The notes: generated by a model not told the origin, from the letters alone. 64,000 nucleotides of DNA from Phyto melanocephala (GCA_941918925.1 OW799237.1:90431015-90495014); one strand, 5' to 3'; shown: positions 21,471 to 33,763, counted from the first letter of the stretch. Translations and numbers: made by a program.

Positions 21471-21555
21471 AAACAAATATAAATTTCCTATCAATGCTAC
21501 AGAACGGAGTAGCGAAATATTGGAAGAATTGATAAAACTTAAAGATATTATTTAA
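21471..21555 (+). CDS. Possible small gene, exon 2
   Basis: It begins after the CTTTATTTTTAG acceptor. Read in the second frame it gives NKYKFPINATERSSEILEEL and ends IKLKDII before TAA at 21,553-21,555. This frame matches exon 1 only if exon 1 ends at 21,333 (phase 2). It is a plausible continuation in style (charged, helical), but no RNA evidence is available from sequence alone. Confidence 0.35.
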
Positions 21556-22133
21556 ATTATTAAACGACCTTGAGCTGAAATAGTTTTAGTTAATATCTAA
21601 ATTAAAAAAGGTAAAAAAACTAAATAATTATTAAAAATTCTTAATATATTTCTGATTTCAATGAATTTTTTGTAAATTAAAATTTTGAGAAAATATTAAA
21701 TAATTTTGAATCTACATATTTAAAGAAAAAATTCTAAGTTTCCCTTTTAAGTATATTTATATCTAGAGTAACCCTGTTTAATGATTTTAAAGCTAAAATT
21801 CCTAAAATTTCTGAATGAAACATTTTATAATTTTTTAAGTCATTGCTTTAAAACACATGCACATTCTGACGTTTGTTATATTTAAAATTTATATGTGTAT
21901 GGTTTGAAATTTTCCGCATACATCCGCTTGTTTTTATTTCCTAATTGTTGCTGTTTTTTTTTGCAATCATCTTTTGTTCTTGTTTTTTTTTTTACTTGAA
22001 ACTCTCGATGAGTCAGTGATGTCAATAAAATGCATGCTGTTTTGGAATCTTTATCCTGGTAAAAAAAAAACTCAGTATGACTGCAATTGTTAATAAAAAA
22101 TAATATCGTTGTTATAGACCTTTAAGGCTAGCG
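21556..22133. other. AT-rich non-coding stretch
   Basis: Nothing supportable apart from T runs. Confidence 0.45.
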
Positions 22134-22677
22134 AACAGGTGAAACACTGATTAGCCGGAAATAGTTAAAAGATACTATCACAGTTTCAAAATCCATATGA
22201 GTTCAAAATATATTTTTTTATACAAGTACAAATGTTAACCATTAAGTTTCATATTTAACGGAAGCGAAGTTTTTTGCCCACCATCAATGTTTTTCTAAGC
22301 TTTTGAAAAAACTAACCAGAGTATCCTATGATAGTTCACACAAGCAAAGTTTTGCTGTTAAGTCTTCAAGATTATAACACATTTAAACACTCCTAGAAGC
22401 AAAACAACAGGTGAAACACTGATTAGCCGGAAATAGTTAAAAGATACTATCACAGTTTCAAAATCCATATGAGTTCAAAATATATTTTTTTATACAAGTA
22501 CAAATATTAACCATTAAGTTTCATATTTAACGGAAGCGAAGTTTTTTGCCCACCATCAATGTTTTTCTAAGCTTTTGAAAAAACTAACCAGAGTATCCTA
22601 TGATAGTTCACACAAGCAAAGTTTTGCTGTTAAGTCTTCAAGATTATAACACATTTAAACACTCCTAGAAGCAAAAC
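22134..22677. repeat. Near-perfect 272-bp tandem duplication
   Basis: Units 22,134-22,405 and 22,406-22,677 are adjacent, in the same orientation and, by reading, differ at one position (G at 22,234, A at 22,506). No coding sequence. Such low divergence implies a recent duplication or gene conversion. Confidence 0.95.
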
Positions 22678-23407
22678 AATGTGCCTTATTCGAGACATAG
22701 TTTTCTCCATCTCACACAGTGTACCGTTGTAGGTTCTTGCCTAAACTTTTTTACCTATGTTTTTCATTTAAGCAGTTGATTAGTCTACTATAACCTGTCA
22801 GTACTCTAGGCCTCCAAAATGTAGTGATAGAGATCCTTGCAATGCTTAGCATTTTTATTTTTCCTTATATGTATGTGTCGCTTCATGAATGCTTATGTGA
22901 TCCCGACCTTTCGTTACTGCCAGAAGTGAGTTGTGATATCAGGGGCTTATTTCTTTTCTGGAACACCGCGATAAAAAATGTTTTTCGAAGCAGGGTCATT
23001 CAGTTTAAGATTTAACCCTCTAACTCCTACGGATAAAGTAACTCGGTAAAAGTAGACGATGCTTGTGGCTAAGTAGAACATTAAATTTTCTAAGAGACGC
23101 ATAAAGGGATGGCGTTATAATATGTGATCACAGAAGAAGTTCCACATACGTGTTCACTAAATTAAAACACCAAAAATTATTGTCCTGATATAAAAAACAC
23201 AAGTAAGCTAAAAGTTTATAGAGAAAGTTTTCCTAAAAGTGGCCGTGACGCTTTAATTTTTCTCTGTTGTATTCATGTTCACGGTCTTTCTTTTAGAATT
23301 GTAAGGTTTTACTTTGTGTACTTAGAAGTCTTAAAATTATTTATTAACAAAAGGTTAATTCAACACATTGTAAGTAAAAGGCTTGTAAGATTAATTTTCC
23401 TTGTAAC
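22678..23407. other. Non-coding stretch
   Basis: Somewhat more GC-rich than its surroundings (22,690-23,060) but with no convincing frame or splice signals. Confidence 0.4.
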
Positions 23408-25551
23408 GGGTTCTTCAATAAGGGTGGGTCGATATTTTATACTAAGAAAAGGACATGTTTAATAAATTATTATTTACACCATTATATGTATTATAGCGTT
23501 CAAATGTGCATCACAGTTTTGCAAAGGATCACGGATACCAGTGGGTTAATTTTGAGTTACTGCCGTCAAAATTTACGGCAGGGAACAAGATTTTTATAGA
23601 TTTTGATAAAAAAAAAGGTGGAGCAAAAGCCATCAGCCTATTGTCAGAATAAATTTATTTTATTCTTAACATGTCGTTAATTTCTGTGAAAAATATATTC
23701 AAATAAAGTTTATTTATTAATTACAAATTAATAAGTTAATTATGATTTTTATATTTTGTTTCTCCGATTATTCCTCAATCCTTCACTCCTCCTCCTCTCC
23801 TCTCTTTTTCGCAATGAATTTTTAATTCAATAAAACATGAACAGGCGAAAGGAGTTGAGTTAAAAAATAACCAAAATATATTCATCTGTTTTGTATTTGA
23901 AAAAGTACCGATTATGAGTGAATTATATTAATAATGTTACATTCGTACCATTTATAAACGCTGGCTTGTTTTCTTTAAATAACCCGGGTTCGTTTTATTT
24001 GGGGAATTCAAACGTTAAGCTATCAAGTCATATTGTCATAATGTGCTAATTTTATTGTAGTTTAAAAAAACTTTTGTGGTACTTTAAAGAAGAAAGTTCT
24101 AAAATGTTAAGACTTTTTGTTCTATGTTTATTGTTTTATCATAACTTTTAAATGGAAATCTCTCTCTTTATTCGAGCCGGCGATAATATTCACACGCCGT
24201 TGTCATTGATGTATGATATATGTGTGCAAGAAGTTTGTTAGTATGACTTCAGAAATTTGAGAAATCACACTTAATTACATTTTTATAACTTTTAAATAAG
24301 TAAAAATTTAAAATCCACGTGTTAAAAATATGTATGCCGTTTTTGGACTTGTATTAAATACATCATCATCTTTTACTAAATCCATTACATACACAAATTC
24401 TTCTGGTCGAACCCGAACCATCTGATTAAATCAATAATCGTTAAATTTTCTTAAAACGCTTTGCTGCCACTTATCAGATTTTGGGACCCCAAACTATTCA
24501 TGATTATTTACAACATTTCATTAGTTTGTTCTTTCTTGTCTTCATCACTTACAAAAAAGTTCATTCAAATTTGAACAAACGATATTTTGTTTATACCTAC
24601 CTGAGCCAGAAACCAGTGATTATTTTCGTTTTTCTACTCGTTTTTCACGTTATTAATTTAAATATTTATAATTGCTTATTTTTAAACAGCTGAGTCAAAT
24701 TTGAATAACCACACTAAATTATGAGGTGTTGTTAACAGCAGTCATATTTCTTCGTGCTGTTATATTAAAACATATAAATTTATGACAACCATTTGAATCC
24801 CCCAAATGAAAGAAAGCACTTGAAATCAACGCTATAAAAGTTTTGAGGACTTTATTAATTCTTACCGCAAAGAGCTTATACGGTTCTTTAATATTCTACT
24901 TGTTGTCAATCACCTTATTATAAAACTCATTTTGATATACACACAACACAATCTGTTGTTATACTGCTGTTCCAAATGCGGTTGTTTAACTATTTATATT
25001 CGTATTAGTGCGATCTGCAATCTTTTATAAACTTGTATAACAACAATATTAGTTTGTTTTAGAACCGTTCGTGGAATATGGTTTAACTAGTATATTCTAG
25101 AGTCATTAAATCTTTATATAACAAACTAAAGTTTTTCCCGTCTTGTCTTTGAGAAGAGGCGTAGTGCTGTGTATAGTAAACTAAAGTTTAATCCTTATTC
25201 ACACATGTGGATCTTGTTTTTGACAACAGGCGTAATTTTGATAATCCCCTACTAAAAAAATCAAATCAGATTGAAAGTATAACAATATGTTTTGTTCACG
25301 TAAAAAAATTTTAATCTCTGCTACATGATATGGGTTATGTTGACAGTGAGGGCAACAAATTGGTTGTATAACAACCATTTTAAATTTCAACTCTAACATA
25401 ATTTTTTAAATAATTTTTCACTAATTGGACACACTGTTTTATCATGTAAATTGCCATGGCAATTTGTTTTCTGTAACTGAAAAATAAACAATAGATTTGG
25501 CAAGTGTCAACAAAATACAGTCATCATCGGCCCACCCTTATTTGTGAACCC
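23408..25551. mobile_element. TIR-bounded element, possibly Tc1/mariner-like, non-coding
   Basis: The left end GGGTTCTTCAATAAGGGTGG (23,408) and the right end, read inward, GGGTTCACAAATAAGGGTGG (to 25,551) are inverted repeats over about 26 bases. The consensus resembles the TIR of the mariner-like element at 9.7 kb (GGTTTTTCAATAAGAGTG). Length 2.14 kb. No transposase can be read inside. No TA flank is visible, so the outer limits may be off by a few bases. A CTGCCGT...ACGGCAG hairpin lies near 23,562-23,583. Confidence 0.6.
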
Positions 25552-26905
25552 TTTTAGCTTTATGTTTTATCTGCACAGTTTTTTTTTTTTTTAATTTTTT
25601 ATTCAAACTAACGTTTAAAGCGAGTTTTTGATTCGTTTTTTTTTTGTTTTTTTTTTATTTTGTTTTGTTGCAAATTAAAATATGTATTCAACTGAAAATC
25701 GATGCGATTTTGCAACAGCAGTTTTTTGTGCATAAAACATTTGTGAAAGTTTTTAATTAAAATTTCTTGTTTTTTTGCTTTTCTTTCTCCGCTATTTTAT
25801 GCAGCTTTTGTTCATTTATATTCTAAAAATGCTGAAAACACTATTGAATGCTTTTTGTTTGCGTGCATCTGTAACTGTGGGTGTTCATACAGACATATGT
25901 TTCATTATTTATTTATTTTTTTTTAATTTCTTCCTAAAAAGAGCATAATAAATTCTTGTTTGAATATGGGAGTGAAAAATTTGTAAAAATTAAAAACTTT
26001 GAATTTCTTGGAACAACCTTCTTTTGATTTACGAGCTTCAAAACAAAATAATAGCCATTGTTGGTCTCTTGTAGTTGTTTTTTCTTTTTTCAAATAATTA
26101 GAAATCAAAATAAAAGCTAGAGAAATTATCGAAAGAGTAAGAAAAAGTTTTAATTGAAAAAAAAAGTTGAAATTAAAATAGTTTGTTCAGTTGAATAGTT
26201 TGCTTAACAAAGTAATAAAACACAAAATGAAATTCCCGGAAAACAATATAAGATCAACACTTTATCCATTTCAGTTTAATCATGTTCTCTAAAACCATAT
26301 TTAGTTTCAATAAAACTGCACACATACACACATATGCCATACATCAATAATATTTATAGTAAATTTTTATGACAAAGCTGAGAAATATCTCATATTTCGA
26401 TGCGTTCATATTTTATATGACATTTATTTACTATTTTGATTTTACAACTTTATTGAATTGTTTTACTTAATTTGTTGTCAAGTTTCCTATTACGATGGTT
26501 ACAAATACAAGAATTCAAATCAAACAATTTGCATACGCGATAAAAACTATTGAAATCAATATTAAAAATTTATTTTTTATTTAAATTTAGTGAAATGTTT
26601 AAATATTATTATTGTGCCACAAATAAAAATTACTTTACAAATTCGTTACATTACAGAGAAACAAAATAAAAAGTTTATTGTTAGAAAAAATAACCTTCAA
26701 TATATTGAATCTTATAATAATGGATTTTAATGTTAAATAAATGAACAATATGTTGTTAAACTGTTTTTCAATTTTTGCATTTTCTCTTCTTTTTTTCTTA
26801 TTTTTGTATTTCATTTCACAAAAGTCTATTGAAAAGTTTTTGTAAAAACTTTTTATCAGTTGTTTTTTTGTCAAATAAAAATAAGCAAAGTCTATAAGCT
26901 ACAGC
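25552..26905. other. AT-rich non-coding stretch, T-rich
   Basis: Dominated by T-rich runs (25,575-25,680). No gene, TIR pair or family repeat supported. Confidence 0.45.
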
Positions 26906-27818
26906 CTTATCAGCAGCGTTGTCAACTTTAAAATTTAAAAAAGCACCTAAACCCCTAAAAAAGCGCGTAATTTTCATAAAAAATCACTGAGTTTAAAATG
27001 TGTACAAATTTAACTTTACATTTGCTAATATAATCACTACTTAAAAAAAATTAAAGCTTTAAGATGCCAGTTGCCCCCTAAAATAAATTATTTTACAAAT
27101 GGCAATAAGACTGGAGTTTTGATTGATATCGATAATCGAAATACAAGTCTAAAGATATTCTGTTCTTTATATTATTAGGCCAAAACATCCAAATGTACTA
27201 TCAATGCAAATATTAACCTCATCAGGGTGTCAATTTGTGCTCTAAACAATTTTAAAATGAAAAATATTTGCATATTAATTTCTCTTTTTTTATTTTCACC
27301 AAGGTTTGATCAACTTGAAACTTTACTTACAAAATAAATTCTCGTAACAATTTCATTTTATAAAAAGTAGGTGGTTTATGTCTCATAAACCATACAGGAT
27401 ATCAACAAACCAGTATCGGAAATAAGTTTCAATTAATAATAAACAAGCAAAACACTCAAATAACAGAAACATTGTATACTATCAATCCTTATAATCTTCT
27501 TAATTATTAGTTTTAGTATCATAAGCTGAAAGTATTATCAACATAATATTTATCATTTTACAATGAGTAAATATTTTTACCTTTGTTAAGATACAAAATA
27601 CGTAAGGGTAATTAAAGATATTTACCCTTACAAAAATTGTTTTCAATTAAAAAAATTATTTTCAAATTTAGTATTTGGTGTCACCGAAATAAAAATAAAA
27701 GCACTAATAACTTTAAAAAAAATCACCAAGCACTAACTCGCAATTTTTTCGCTTCCAAAATGTTAAAAATCACCAAAAACGGTGATAAAATCACCGAGTT
27801 GACAACGCTGCTTATCAG
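26906..27818. mobile_element. Non-autonomous hAT element with perfect 8-bp TSD
   Basis: The element (26,914-27,810, 897 bp) starts CAGCGTTGTCAACT and ends with the reverse complement AGTTGACAACGCTG. It is flanked by identical CTTATCAG at 26,906-26,913 and 27,811-27,818. A CAG-starting TIR and an 8-bp TSD are diagnostic for hAT. The interior is non-coding and carries internal AAAAATCACC repeats. The intact TSD and TIR suggest a relatively recent insertion. Confidence 0.92.
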
Positions 27819-28064
27819 ATTACAAAGTAAAATACTCAATATCGATAAATACAAAAACAGACACACACAGTAATGCAAACAGTTTTCCAAACGTATAAAC
27901 AAATAATGATACAATCGTAAACATACTCATTGTGTTAGGGTGCCCATTGTGAAGGTTTGTTAAAGTTTTAACACATACAAACAAATTTACCATACAGCCT
28001 GTATGCTGTTAACTTCTTCATTAATATTCTTTTTTGTCATTTCGAGATATAAATAAATATATAA

Positions 28065-28262
28065 TTGTATACCCTTCACACGACAGTGAAAAAGGATATA
28101 CGTATTTAGGTTTGTCATTTCGTGTGAAATTTCTTCGATATTAATTTTTGAGCCCATAAAATATATATATTCTGAAAGCTTAAGAATAGGGGAGTCGATT
28201 AAGCACTATCCGACTGTCCATCTGTCTATGTGTATGTTGAAATCAGCTTTTTCAAACACCCC
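28065..28262 (+). repeat. Composite fly repeat, copy at 28.1 kb
   Basis: TATACCCTTCACACGACAGTG, then TTTGTCATTTCGTGTGAAAT, TATATATTCTGAAAGCTT, GGGGAGTCGATTAAGC and CCGACTGTCCATCTGTC: the forward order of boxes seen at 1.4 kb and reversed at 15.4 and 46.9 kb. Confidence 0.65.
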
Positions 28263-28297
28263 ACATCGTTAAGACCCGTGTAAGGTACCAAAATATT

Positions 28298-29203
28298 ATG
28301 GGTGTCCCAACTAGAACGCAATTTTTTAAATTTGGCGTCATTCGAAGTGTCATTGTTTGACATTTGAACAATTGTTATTGTTTGCTAGTAGAAGGTACGA
28401 GGTTAGTAAAAATGGAGCGCTAAACGAATGAACAACGCATTCTCATTGTGAAATTGTTTTACCAAAATGGTGAAAGTTTTGCGGCTACAGTTCGCAAATT
28501 GCGATCAATTTGGGATCACAATAATCCTCCAAATGAGTCAACTGTAAAGAGATTAATGGATAAATTTGCATAAACTGGGTCTGTTAGTGATGTAAAGACA
28601 ACAACGCGCCTTCCACCAGGTCGATCCACCGAAAATGTCGCAGCTGTACGTGATGATGTCGCTCAAACTCCATCCACGCAAACAGTCAATGGTGTTCGAT
28701 ATCGTGAAATGATAACCAGTTTTTTCTTGCCTAGAATTGAAAAAATGAATGTGGAGGGCATGTGGTTTCAACGAGATGGCGCCACATGTTATACAGCCAG
28801 AGAAACAATTCAATTACTGCATCAGTCATTTCCCGGTCGTGTTATTTCGCGTTTTGGAGACCAGAATTGGCCACCTAGATCGTGTGATTTAACACCTTTA
28901 GATTTTTTTCTTTGGGGTTTTTTGAAGTCGATGGTTTACGCGAATAAACCGACGACGACTCAAGCCTTAAAAGAGGAAATTGGACGCTGCATTAATGAAA
29001 TACCGCAGCATTTATGCAAAAAGGTCATTGAAAATTTCATTAAAAGATTGCGTGTGTGCCAGCAAAGCCGCGGCGGCCATCTGCACGATATACTGTTCCA
29101 TACATAACCTCATTCTGTCTACTTTACGATATAATAAAGATTTTTTTTAAATATCTGTGTTTTATTTAAAATTTAAAAATTGCGTTCTAGTTGGGACACC
29201 CAT
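28298..29203 (+). mobile_element. Internally deleted mariner-like element with intact TIRs
   Basis: The left end ATGGGTGTCCCAACTAGAAC and the right end, its reverse complement, continue as inverted repeats for about 36 bases (GCAATTTTT...AAATTT). At about 906 bp it is shorter than a full-length element of this kind (about 1.3 kb) because the middle of the gene is missing. The TA duplication is not exact at the visible ends. Confidence 0.85.
28412..29107 (+). pseudogene. Mariner-like transposase with internal deletion
   Basis: From ATG at 28,412 one continuous frame, interrupted by two TAA codons, encodes the N-terminal DNA-binding region (NEQRILIVKLFYQNGESF, TVRKLRSIW, STVKRLMDKF). It then jumps at about 28,690 directly to NGVRYREMI, skipping the segment with the first catalytic aspartate. 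The rest is well preserved: WFQRDGATCYTA (second aspartate), NWPPRSCDLTPLDFFLWG (third aspartate, 36 residues later by count), and the C-terminus ending RGGHLHDILFHT. The final 132 codons (28,709-29,107) are open. The stops and the missing aspartate make it inactive, but its TIRs could allow mobilisation by a relative's transposase. Spacing of the last two aspartates is close to maT-type (D37D) elements. Confidence 0.88.
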
Positions 29204-29322
29204 TATATAGATCGGTATTGAAAATCAAAAAAATCGGTTTACTAACAACTGAGCTACAATAACAAAGCCAAGACCAGCTCATCTATTCACAAAACATTAA
29301 TACAACCCAGATGAACGTATGT

Positions 29323-29409
29323 GCATTAGCAATAATTCATGCTACACTAACTATTGCATTATTAGGATTTATTGCATGAGCTTACCATATGTTCATAGTA
29401 GGAATAGAA
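29323..29409 (+). pseudogene. NUMT: mitochondrial cytochrome c oxidase subunit I fragment
   Basis: Twenty-nine codons read, in the invertebrate mitochondrial code, an ALAMIHATLTIALLGF segment followed by IAWAYHMFIVGME. This is the COI region normally reading LGFIVWAHHMFTVGMD, part of the haem-copper oxidase core. TGA at 29,377-29,379 must be read as tryptophan and ATA as methionine for the match, which points to mitochondrial rather than nuclear coding origin. The similarity is partial (V to A, H to Y, T to I and D to E), so the copy is old. Weak similarity may continue to about 29,470. Upstream limits are uncertain. Confidence 0.7.
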
Positions 29410-29469
29410 CCCCAGTTAAGACAAAAAAAAATTTAATTTCTTTTTGCCGGCTGGATATTGCCTACAATT

Positions 29470-30050
29470 GATTCTATTCGCATGGTTCTTTGTTATCGCA
29501 CGCATTTTCGTTAGCGTTTAGATTTAAAGTATTTCTACTTGTGATCCTTAGTTTACCGCGATCTGAGTCTATCTAACTAATTTAATCTAGTGCGAGGTCT
29601 AGCATTCTCAAACTCTCCATCATTAAAGATACTGATGTCACTGACATCAGTTACCTCGTTGTATATGAATCAATCCGATATGAGCGTTTGATGTATCCTC
29701 TCGACTACCTACACGTGACTCATGCTCTACATAGGCATCTGAGTATCTATAACTTCTTTATGTATGAGGTTGAAGACTCTCCTATACCCAAGCTAAAGGT
29801 GCTGTTAACACCTCTTTACCCCAGGCTAGTAATAACACCAAGGCGTGAACAATGCGCCAAGGTAATATTTTCATGTCGGGACTGTTGCTGAGGTGTAATG
29901 AGAAATTATTTTTTCTCTGCACTCAGCTTATCAACAGGTGATTTAACTTATGAAGCAGGTATTTAGACTCATGTCGTTCGAGACTCAAGGTCTAGGAGAG
30001 GTTAAACTCAACTGAGTATAATCCAGGTATAATCTTCCTTTAATTAATTA
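29470..30050 (+). other. More GC-rich non-coding stretch of unknown origin
   Basis: Less AT-rich than its surroundings, with an inverted repeat ACTGATGTC ACT GACATCAGT at about 29,631-29,651. No convincing frame. It could be part of a decayed TE or of a host transcript; no evidence favours either. Confidence 0.35.
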
Positions 30051-33000
30051 CAAAATTATTGTCTCTTTCTCATGAAAACCTTATTCCGAAATCACCTGCC
30101 ATTACTCAAATTGTATAATATTTCTTCGCAATTAGCAGCTCAAAAGCAATAACTGCCTTCTCTTTAAAGCTTTCACGGAAGAAGAATTGATTTACGTTAT
30201 TAAACTGTTGCACCTTTGAAGTCCTTACCATTAAAGTGATCAGTATAAATTTGCTACCAGCTCTTATTTCATCTAAAATAAAATGTTCGTTGCTCAAAAG
30301 AGAACCAACTTTGTCACATAATCGAACATACGCTCCATACCATCACAGACTCTTTATATGTGACTTTTATAAGCAAAAATTAAGATAAATAATGTTTATA
30401 TTTTAAAAAAATCAAAAATACAGACTGAGACAACCTTAGAGAAAATATTCTCTACCTTTTGCATTCACTTTGAAAGTCAATATACATTGAGAGAACCATA
30501 AGTTCAAATATTGATAACATTATTCATGCACTCACTCTGCATACAGCCAAACGCATTATGCGTATGATGTCTTTCATGCACTAACGTACTTGTGAACTCT
30601 ATTGATCTCTGAATCTTTCTAATGCAGGATTCAGAATGCAGGTATATCAGTAAGTATTCAACAGTCTTAATTGAGTTTACCTATTTATATTAAAGCTTCA
30701 AAAGCCAAATTGATTTCGTAAACTTCTTCGGAAATATTGCCGTGTACAATATTTTAAATGTTTTCTTGAGCTTCACAATCAACAAAATCACTTCATCTGT
30801 ATTGTACAAAAAAAAGGGTCAAGTAATTTTCCATGAAAACATAAAACTTTATGGTGCACTCTATGAGCGGAAGGAGTTACTGGCTCTTACTAACTAGAAC
30901 GACTCTTACAATGTTGAGTGGTATAGAATCCCAAATATTAGTTATTAATGGAAATTGTCTAGGTAAAAGGTCACCAAACTAGCAACTTAAGGTGACTTCG
31001 AACACAAAATGTTCACTTTGTTTTTTAATTCAATCTAAGTGAATTGTCGCCCTGTTTCACACTCAATTAATAATGGCACAAAGTTCTTCTATCAATAAAG
31101 CCAATTTTATGTTTTTAATTATTTTAATTCAGTCTACTGTTTCAGTTTAAAAAGCAGCTCCGTTTCAAAATGTTCTATATTTATGGTATTATTCAGCACC
31201 AAAGTTGAATTCCTTTGTGGGAGATTTGTTTAAACATGAACCGTTTTAACCAAGTAGACTGTTTCACAACAACATCCCGTATATTTTATGGCAAGTATAT
31301 TGTTACTGAATAAATAAGCATAAAAGCATAATGAACTCCTTTATACCATTTATGTTGCGCCTAAAAAATCAAAATACAAAAATATTGAAAATAAATTTAA
31401 ACCTGAGGCTTACGTGGAATAATAAATGTAATTTTAGTCAATGATTCTATATAAAATATACATACACACACACATACATAAAATAATAGTGGTGGCTTAA
31501 AGGCTTTAATTGGAAAAATCGAATTTAAATTGTTTTTTTAACACTGAACAAAATGCTGACTGTTATAAATAACTGAAGCAATTTTTGAAGTATTAACTTT
31601 GATTATAATTTAGCTTGAGTACTATTTTTAAAAACAAAAGTAAATATTTTAAATTTAAAAAAAAAACATCAACCTTAAAAAGAAAAATTTAAAAGCTGAT
31701 CAATTATAGTGAAAAGTTAAAACATTCGGCAGATTACTTATAAACTGATAGTAGTATTCGGCATAATTTATATAAAGTAGTATTAGTAGTACTAATAATT
31801 TAAGTCCTTTTTGCAAAAAAATTTTTTTTTTTAATTTAACAAAAGATTTCTTTAATTTGTCCTTAACGTTAAAAAATACATACATAATCTGTCATACAAA
31901 AGCTGTACAATGAATTCAAATCTTTAATGGATTTTTTTTTCATAAGTACTTTTGAATACCTCTCACCTTCAAAATATGTTTTGTTGAAGGTATTACTGAA
32001 ATTGTGCATGTGTGCGTCTACGCATGTGTTTAAGAATCCTTATGTTTATATGTGTCCTTCAAGTAAATATTTTCATATTAAAGATATAAAATGAAAAGGA
32101 CTTAATCTCTTAATTCCTCTTCTTTAAACAATTATTAATAATTGAAATTTCTTTTGTGTTTTAATGATAGTTTTTCACAAGCAATATTTAATTAAAATTT
32201 TTACACACTGCCCTGATAGACAAGCTCTTAAACATACAGTTCAGTACAAGTACAGGGATAGAAACTTCTGTTTAATTGTATTTCAATGGTTTTTATTTTT
32301 TTTTTAACTTAAATATGTTAAACACTTACTTCTTAGATTAATTAAATAACATTTGTATTAAGTATACAGTGTATTTAAAATTGGCATTGCAAGGCCAAAC
32401 TGTAAATTTATAACTTGAAGTAATGAATTATTTAATAAATCCTTAGAATTTTAATCGAACAAACTCTATGTGAGTGAACGTTAACACACATATGTATTAT
32501 TGAAAATATACAAAGAGTGATTTAAACAAACTTTATACTTTGCCTTTATTGAATGCCTAGGGAGTTAAGGCGATACTTAAATGGAGACAGAAGAGGAACC
32601 TGTTTCAACTTAAGTAAAAAATAACATCGCTATGCTCATTTAATGGTACTCACATTGGTAATTTATTATACAAACTTTTGGTTCTTGACAGGTAATTTTC
32701 TAAACAATGACGATTCCTTGAGCGCAATCAGCTGGAGGTAAGCTAGGAGACTTCGTATCAGATCGAGTACGTGTAAAAGTATGACCCGAAATCCCCAGGT
32801 TGCCTCAACAACTTTCGTTCATATTTTTATCGTAAAAAAAATCGTTAATGCAATTTATTAATCATTATATATTACAATTATTCAGAAATGGGACTACTTT
32901 AAAATTACACAAAGTATTTTTTAAAAACAAGCAACAACAAGTTATTTCATTTAAATTCAAATTATCAAATAAACGTTAAAATGCTTTAAACACAGTGTCG

Positions 33001-33530
33001 TACGCAAATATTGCCACAACAAACTTTTTTGATTTTGAAATCTGGCTCATAAGCGATTTGAAATTTTTCATGCTAACAACAAACTAAGATTTAAGGGCAA
33101 ACGCTACCGTTAAACTTTTTTAAAGTAAAAAATAAATTTAAAAAAATTTGTTAAATTTTCCCGTGCCGGACATAATGATGCCATTATATTTAGTTACACA
33201 CAACCCTATTAAATTATGTTTTATTTAAAAAACATTTTTCGAAATAGACATAAGACGAAATTACTTGTAATTTCAAATACTTATTTATATCATTTATAAA
33301 AAACTTATATTATTTTCTCAAAGCAAATTCAAATTTTTGACAAAAAGCACATACGAGAAAGTTGCTTTGTTGTAGCACTTCGTCCTTGCATAAACCTGTA
33401 TGAATATGCGATGAGAAACGTCTTATTCAATAAACATATTTAATGCAAAATTTTTAAGAAAAAAAGCATAAATACACAATTTGCTAAGCATAGTATTGTT
33501 TCACAGGGTGGGCTAGTTCAAACTGGCCAG
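30051..33530. other. Long AT-rich stretch without recognisable genes
   Basis: About 3.5 kb with only short random frames. The one notable site is TTCTTGACAG followed 45 bases later by CTGGAG|GTAAGC (32,682-32,742), which has the layout of a small exon. A (CACA/CATA) microsatellite lies at about 31,461-31,482. Confidence 0.45.
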
Positions 33531-33763
33531 CATCATATATAGGTTAGATTAGGTAGAACAGGCAGCTGTTGTGCAGCTCACTTGGGTCCATTATATTGAT
33601 CCCTTTGTGATACCTGAATGGAAAAGTAAGAATAGAATAGAAAGGAAAGAAAAGAAGCAGACAAGTCTAGTCTAGTCTCTGGCGGGAATCGAACCCGCAA
33701 CACCCAAACTAGCAGACCAGCACACTACTGACTAGTCCACCGGGCCACACAACATCATATATA
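33531..33763 (-). mobile_element. tRNA-derived SINE, second copy, 11-bp TSD
   Basis: The SINE body is 33,542-33,752 on the minus strand. Read 5' to 3' on that strand it has the A-box-like TAGTCAGTAGTGTG, a perfect B box GGTTCGATTCC and CGCCAGAGACT, as in the 6-kb copy. A T-rich body follows, then a CCTAATCTAACCT tail. The 11-bp flanks CATCATATATA (33,531-33,541 and 33,753-33,763) are identical. Internally diverged from the 6-kb copy downstream of the tRNA region. Confidence 0.85.

Noticed and set aside
23562..23583. CTGCCGT...ACGGCAG hairpin as a regulatory RNA
   Set aside because: A 7-bp stem is too short to separate from chance in 64 kb.
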